Positions 58,703-64,000 of a stretch of DNA of 64,000 nucleotides are shown one piece after another. The position numbers and the translations under genes are program-made. The notes beneath the pieces were generated by a model. The model saw nothing but the letters and a program-made list of their open reading frames with translations, was not told where the DNA came from and made no database searches. Every line of letters begins with the position of its first letter. The stretch's first letter is position 1. This DNA is from Megamerina dolium. Its lineage: Eukaryota; Arthropoda; Insecta; Diptera; Megamerinidae. The DNA lies in contig OY978525.1 of the NCBI GenBank assembly GCA_963854835.1, forward strand, positions 117,999,018 through 118,063,017, read 5' to 3'.

Positions 58703-61700
58703 TAAGTGTTTGTTTGTACTCAATTCGCGAAGTTTTAACTACATCTTAAATAAGAATTATAAAAATATCTAGTTGAAAATATGACAATTTCCTGCATAAT
58801 AATTGATTCTGAAATGACAGCAACTCTGCTATAATATTAGGAATCTCCCCTTTAGAACTTTTTATTGTAGAAATGATTTTATTATATTCATCTTGCAGCA
58901 GAAAAGGTATTATTAATCGAAGAAAATTCTATTTAGATGAATTATATGATTCTGAACTTGTTAATAAAATACAATATCAATGAATGATGGCTGTTCTATA
59001 AAATCAAATTATGCACATATAGTACATAGAGGGTTTGATTAGCTCAGTGCATGTGTACATACATTGTATGCCTTTAATAAGTTTTAATCTTACCAATTGG
59101 TAACTTTGAGTACAATAATTCAACAGATAAAGAGAGAGAGAGAGAGAGAGTGAGATATCAAGAAAGAAACAGAGTCAGAGAAAGATAAATAGCAAAAGTT
59201 AAAAGAAGCCATTGAATAACTCGAAATAAACCAGCCAATGTCCTTGCTGACAAGACGAAGAAATAAGATTATCTTTATGGATTACAATGATAACTTGCAA
59301 ATATAATATCTACGATAGATAGATATTACACTTGAATTGTTTATTTTCTCACAACAAAATTCGATAGATTCAATAAATATGTATATAAGTATATAGAAAT
59401 GATATATATTGTACATAAATGCAATGTAAGTGAGGCAAAGCAAATAATAAATAAATAAATAAATAAATAAATAAAATCATAAAATACAAACGATGACGAA
59501 TGGACAAGTCTGTAGAACATCTGTAGAAAATTATTTATATATATTTACGTAACATATAAACAGACATACATATATACAAAGATATACTCGAATAAGAATA
59601 TTTCTCAATTTATATTCGCCTCGTTGTTGTTGTTGTTTCTGCTTCTAATTTTATTGCTATTGTTATTATTGGTGGAAGTAAATTGTACCACAATTTTTTA
59701 CGATAATGATTTTGCTGGATCAAAACGCAAACAAAACGTAAAAAAATGTAATGAAAGAAAATATCAATGCAAATATTATATGTAATAAATTCAATATCAT
59801 AAAAAAATACTTCTTATAAGGGAAATTATGCTTGACAACATTGTATCGGCATAGAAGTGGTTGTCATGAACTTTAGTATGAAATAGAAAAATATTCGAAG
59901 CAATCAAAATAAATAAATTGCCACTGTTGTTTGTTTTCATCAGCGTTATTTTTATTTTTTTTTTTTTGTGTGGTTTTTGCAAAAAGGCGATCTAGCGTAA
60001 AATTAGCTTATTGTTTATCAATCAAGTAGTACTAATTCAATATGGTCTTCAGATTAAATACAAAGGATATCAATACTTTAGACTGGTATTATGTCAAAGT
60101 TATGAAAAAAAAACAAAAGAATGAAGAATTGTGGATTTTTTTGTTTACAAAATGTTGCCAAAAAACAAAGCTAAAAAATAAAATGAAATATTTAAAACCA
60201 AAATTGAAAATAAAGTAATCAGAATACTTTACTCCATTCGTATTCGATTCTATATTCTATTGACTTTTTACCGTCTCACACTCCATATTTATGTTCACAA
60301 ATATCTTGTCCAAAATAGCTCATTTGGAGTTGGTCAACATGGACTCGTAGCAATAAAATATTATAGAAAACCCAATAATTTCTCTAATTCAGCTGATTAT
60401 TAAAAAGGAAATATTAGCATAAATAAATCTATTAATTACAATAGTAACTGGAGCAAGTAACTTTATTAAAAAGTTTTTTTTTACAACGTTTTAAATCAAT
60501 GAGACCTTTTTCTTGGCAACATTTTAAGTGATTACAAGCTATCGTGCGTGAATAAGCAAGTGCTTGCGTGATACAAAACTATCATATTTAATGTTTGTGA
60601 GCATGAGTATGACTTTGTGTGTGAATTTCAGAAGCTTGAGGCAAATACATTCACGCACCCGAAATCGAAATGAGACATCAAAAATCTTTATAGATCTTTT
60701 CACAAATATTTCTCCATCTCCCTTTTATTTTATTTATAGTAATAATAACCAAAACATTCAATATGGATAAACAATAAATATTTACTTTTATATTGCGGTT
60801 ATTTGCTATACTTAAATGCTCTTTCTTGTATGTATTGTATGTATAATATGTGTATGTATTTTTGTTCATCATAGTAGTCGTAACATTCAGTGTCAAGCCA
60901 CAAACAGGCGAATGAACTTACGAAATACATATAAGCGAATAAATAGATTAGAATATTTCTATAAATGTATTGAATGAATACTAAACGAACAATTGAACGA
61001 AATGCATAGACGAACGGACGAATGGTTATATCTATCCAAACCATAACCAAAAAAAAAAAAAAGAAATATGAAAATGTAGCCTCAGTAAATACGTAAAACA
61101 AATGAAATCAAATTCAAGTAAAATAATCGAAATAACAGAACTTTACATATAAGATAGAATGAAATGCAATGAAATGCGAGTTCTTGTTTCATACATTGTG
61201 TATATATGTATGTATATGTATGTTGCTTCATATTGAATGTCATTGTATGAAATATAATATGTCAATATTCAATATTTGAACATCATATTGAATGAAAAGG
61301 ACCAAATATGTATGTACAGTAAATTTGAATATGAACTTTTGAATTGCAATTGTAAGTACACGTATGTGAATTATTGACATATAAAGTAAAATATATATAT
61401 TTTACTATTTGTATTTAATAGTTGTATATATGAGCAGTATACCAGTATGTTATGCAAATATGCTATTTGCTGGCACGTTTTTGAAAAATTGTTAACGCAA
61501 ACAAGTAAGTCATTATTTTATGTCTTATTGATATATTCCAAAATTTTTTCAAATTTTTTTTTTGATATGATATATAAAAAATTATTTTTGCTTCAATTAA
61601 TTTTTTTATGGGAAAATTATATAATTATAAATGATATTATTATTAAATTGGCTATGATTTCTTTATTGCATGAGTAGCATATTTGTTTTATGTTGCAATC

Positions 61701-62078
61701 TGAAAATGTTATTGCCAGCTCATTCCATACTCCTTTACTCTTTCCAGTTGCTAGAGATTATGATTATTTAACGCATAAATAAATTGGCAATATGTTAAAG
61801 AATTCTTTTTTTTTTTGTAGTTTTAATTTGCAAAGCCTTAATTAAATGCTTGCTATTAAGCATAAATACAGTTTAAAAGCAATAATAATAATACTCGACT
61901 ATTATTTAAATTGTTGATATAAAATCGGCTTTATATAATAAATCAATTATTCTATATACATATTTACATCAATATTAATCTGAAATAATTTATTGATATT
62001 TTTTTCTAGAATTGCTCATACATATATAAATATATGTATACATATTGAATAAATGTATTTATAAACATAATAATTGAT

Positions 62079-62221
62079 GCATATGCATCATATATTGTAT
62101 ATGCATATAAACATGTCTCCAATGTCTCGATATGCATATTCTATTGTATATGCATATAAACATGTCTCCAATATCTCCATATGCAACATATATTGTATAT
62201 GCATATAAACATGTTTCCAAT
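62079..62221. repeat. Three tandem copies of a unit of about 60 bp
   Basis: Each unit has TATTGTATATGCATATAAAC followed by ATGT(C/T)TCCAAT. ATATGCATAT is self-complementary, so the array can fold. Confidence 0.75.
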
Positions 62222-62968
62222 TAGATTTTAGAATTTAGCATGAAAATTCTTGAATTGTATATTTTCATAGATGAAATGTGACACTAATTTGTAAAGTTGA
62301 AATAAATATTTTATTGTATCAAGAGAAGTTGCGTAGAAATCTAGTTCATTAATTATTATATAAATTTATTTGCAATAAATAAACTGTATGCTAAACTAAC
62401 CTCTGTATTATATGTAGTTACAAGTAATCCATATATCAATTGATAAAAATTAGAATTACAAAAATGTATGTAGAAAATTAATTGTTTGCTACAATATAAA
62501 TATGTACATACTATATTGTATGCAGGTAAATGTCGTTAATCAATCAATATCAGATTGAAACGCGATAGTTATAGTATATATGCACAATATATTGTTTATC
62601 AAACGATTACACTTAATCACAATCTGTGTAGGTAATATTATGTGATATCATATACGTAATTATTATTTATAGCGTGTTCAAGCCAAAATAATTTTTGTTA
62701 AAATGTGACCTAGTTAGGTAAATACACTATACTCTACATATGTAGAACATTTTATTAGTTTATTAATAGATTATAAACACGCATGACATATTTGAGGTCA
62801 ATGAGTACATTTAGATAAAAATTGATATAACATATCGTTAATATATGTAAAATCTTGCATATGATATGTAAACAAATTGTATATATTGATATATTATATT
62901 ATATTTACAGGTTATGTTAAAAATATATTCGAAATATATCAAGAAACCATATTCATTTTGTTATAAAA

Positions 62969-63077
62969 TTGAGAACATGTTGCTGAAACATGCTTGAAGC
63001 AACTTGTATAGTTACTCAAAATATACATACTTTACGAATCAAGTTGCTTCAAGCATGTTTCAGCAACATGTTTTCAA
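62969..63077. repeat. Long perfect-stem hairpin (38-bp arms)
   Basis: Left arm 62969-63006 and right arm 63040-63077 are inverted complements with one mismatch, sharing CATGTTGCTGAAACATGCTT on the stem; the loop is 33 nt. The stem itself contains the direct pair CATG. It could be a foldback insertion or the precursor of a small RNA. Confidence 0.7.
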
Positions 63078-64000
63078 TGTATAATAGTTTTTAACGAACA
63101 TTCATTCATTTGACAAACATATGTCCACAAAAGAAGTATTTACATGGTATTTCAATATTATTTTGTTATTATTTTCGCCAGCATTTCATATACATCGCTT
63201 CGAAAGAATATTCACATATGTATATATGTCAGAAGGTTGGACTCACTTGAAACAATACATTTGTATATTTCTGTTTAAAAGTTCGGGTTTAAAATATCTG
63301 AATTTTTTATTCGATGTAATTCTCAGATGGATCTAGAGAAATTGGATCATCAAATTGGTATTTCTATTTTCGTTTTAAAATATTAAAATTTCTATGTTTA
63401 GAAATTTGAATTTATTTAATAAACGTTCTCAAACTTGAGATATTCAATATCATTGCATTGATACATTTTCGATAAAAATTTTTATATTATTGTAATCCTT
63501 GTAAAAGAAGTCAATACCATTGTCATTTCAATAATGAACAGTTGAACATTGAACGTTGAACGTTCAATATATATTTCAGATTTCTAAAATTTGATGTAAT
63601 TTTGTATTAAAATTGGCAATTTTCAAATATATCTATCACATACATACATACTAGTATAGAGTTTACTTAAAGTTTGATTTCATTACATGAGAAAATCATA
63701 TTTTTTTATTTTGTTGTTGTTGTAGTAATTTTCATGCATTGTTAAACTCATGAAATCAATTTTTATTCAATACACATAGTTAGAGTATCCAGTCATATTT
63801 CTTATAGTAAATGTCTTTTTCAAATTTGTACATATTTACTATGAGTATAAGACAAAATATCATGTATATATATACATATACCATCATTTGAAAGTGACAA
63901 GATTTTTTTCTTCCCTACTAACTACAAGAGAGAGGATAACACTCCTTTTGTAGAAACTCATACACGCACATACACACTCACACACACATATACGCACTTT

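Larger units (their letters stand above)
56241..64000. other. Probable intron of the 5-HT1 receptor gene
   Basis: No exon resembling TM1-5 is found on the minus strand, so the previous intron is over 7.7 kb (inference). The stretch is AT-rich, with an (AG)n run near 59132-59150, an (AAAT)n run near 59446-59475, a SINE-head relic, a triple tandem repeat and a long hairpin, listed separately. Confidence 0.5.

Overview
This is AT-rich insect nuclear DNA from a higher fly. The best guess is a tephritid fruit fly (Bactrocera, Zeugodacus or Ceratitis type). The reasons are short GT-AG introns, genes that read as clear orthologues of Drosophila Or43a, eIF3j, ARMC6, nopo and a 5-HT1 receptor, and a dense load of insect transposons (mariner, jockey/LOA-type LINEs, a tRNA-derived SINE, MITEs). 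No bacterial or viral gene is visible. In Drosophila, Or43a and 5-HT1A both lie on chromosome arm 2R, so the window probably belongs to Muller element C (inference).

1-26.1 kb is an odorant-receptor array on the minus strand. Four complete seven-exon Or43a-type genes lie head to tail: A (1764-4002), B (9639-12898), C (16093-19055) and D (20428-26099). All splice sites join in frame, giving 379, 379, 379 and 372 residues. D is the most Drosophila-like; A-C are younger duplicates that share flanks. Two broken copies of exon 1 lie on the opposite strand and share a premature stop. Between and inside the genes are LINE fragments, a SINE family with clear target-site duplications, a solo LTR, three mariner/Tc-type relics and a 108-bp MITE. 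Introns of B, C and D have absorbed some of them without damage to the coding exons.

26.1-37 kb is a housekeeping block: eIF3j (minus, six exons), then ARMC6 (plus, seven exons), then the RING E3 ligase nopo/TRAIP (minus, nine exons). ARMC6 and nopo converge, with stop codons about 440 bp apart and polyadenylation signals about 210 bp apart. The 3 kb between eIF3j and ARMC6 holds two copies of a foldback MITE.

37-55 kb is gene-poor and AT-rich. It holds a 2.1-kb structure with 43-bp inverted arms, several MITEs, tandem duplications, two fragments of one non-LTR family, and a second inverted copy of a TIR element also found at the left edge of the window.

55.1-64 kb: the last exon of a serotonin 5-HT1-type receptor (minus) encodes a long Q/G/T-rich third cytoplasmic loop, TM6, TM7 and the C terminus. 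Its upstream exons must lie beyond 64 kb, so the final 7.7 kb is probably intron. It contains a striking 38-bp-arm hairpin near 63 kb.
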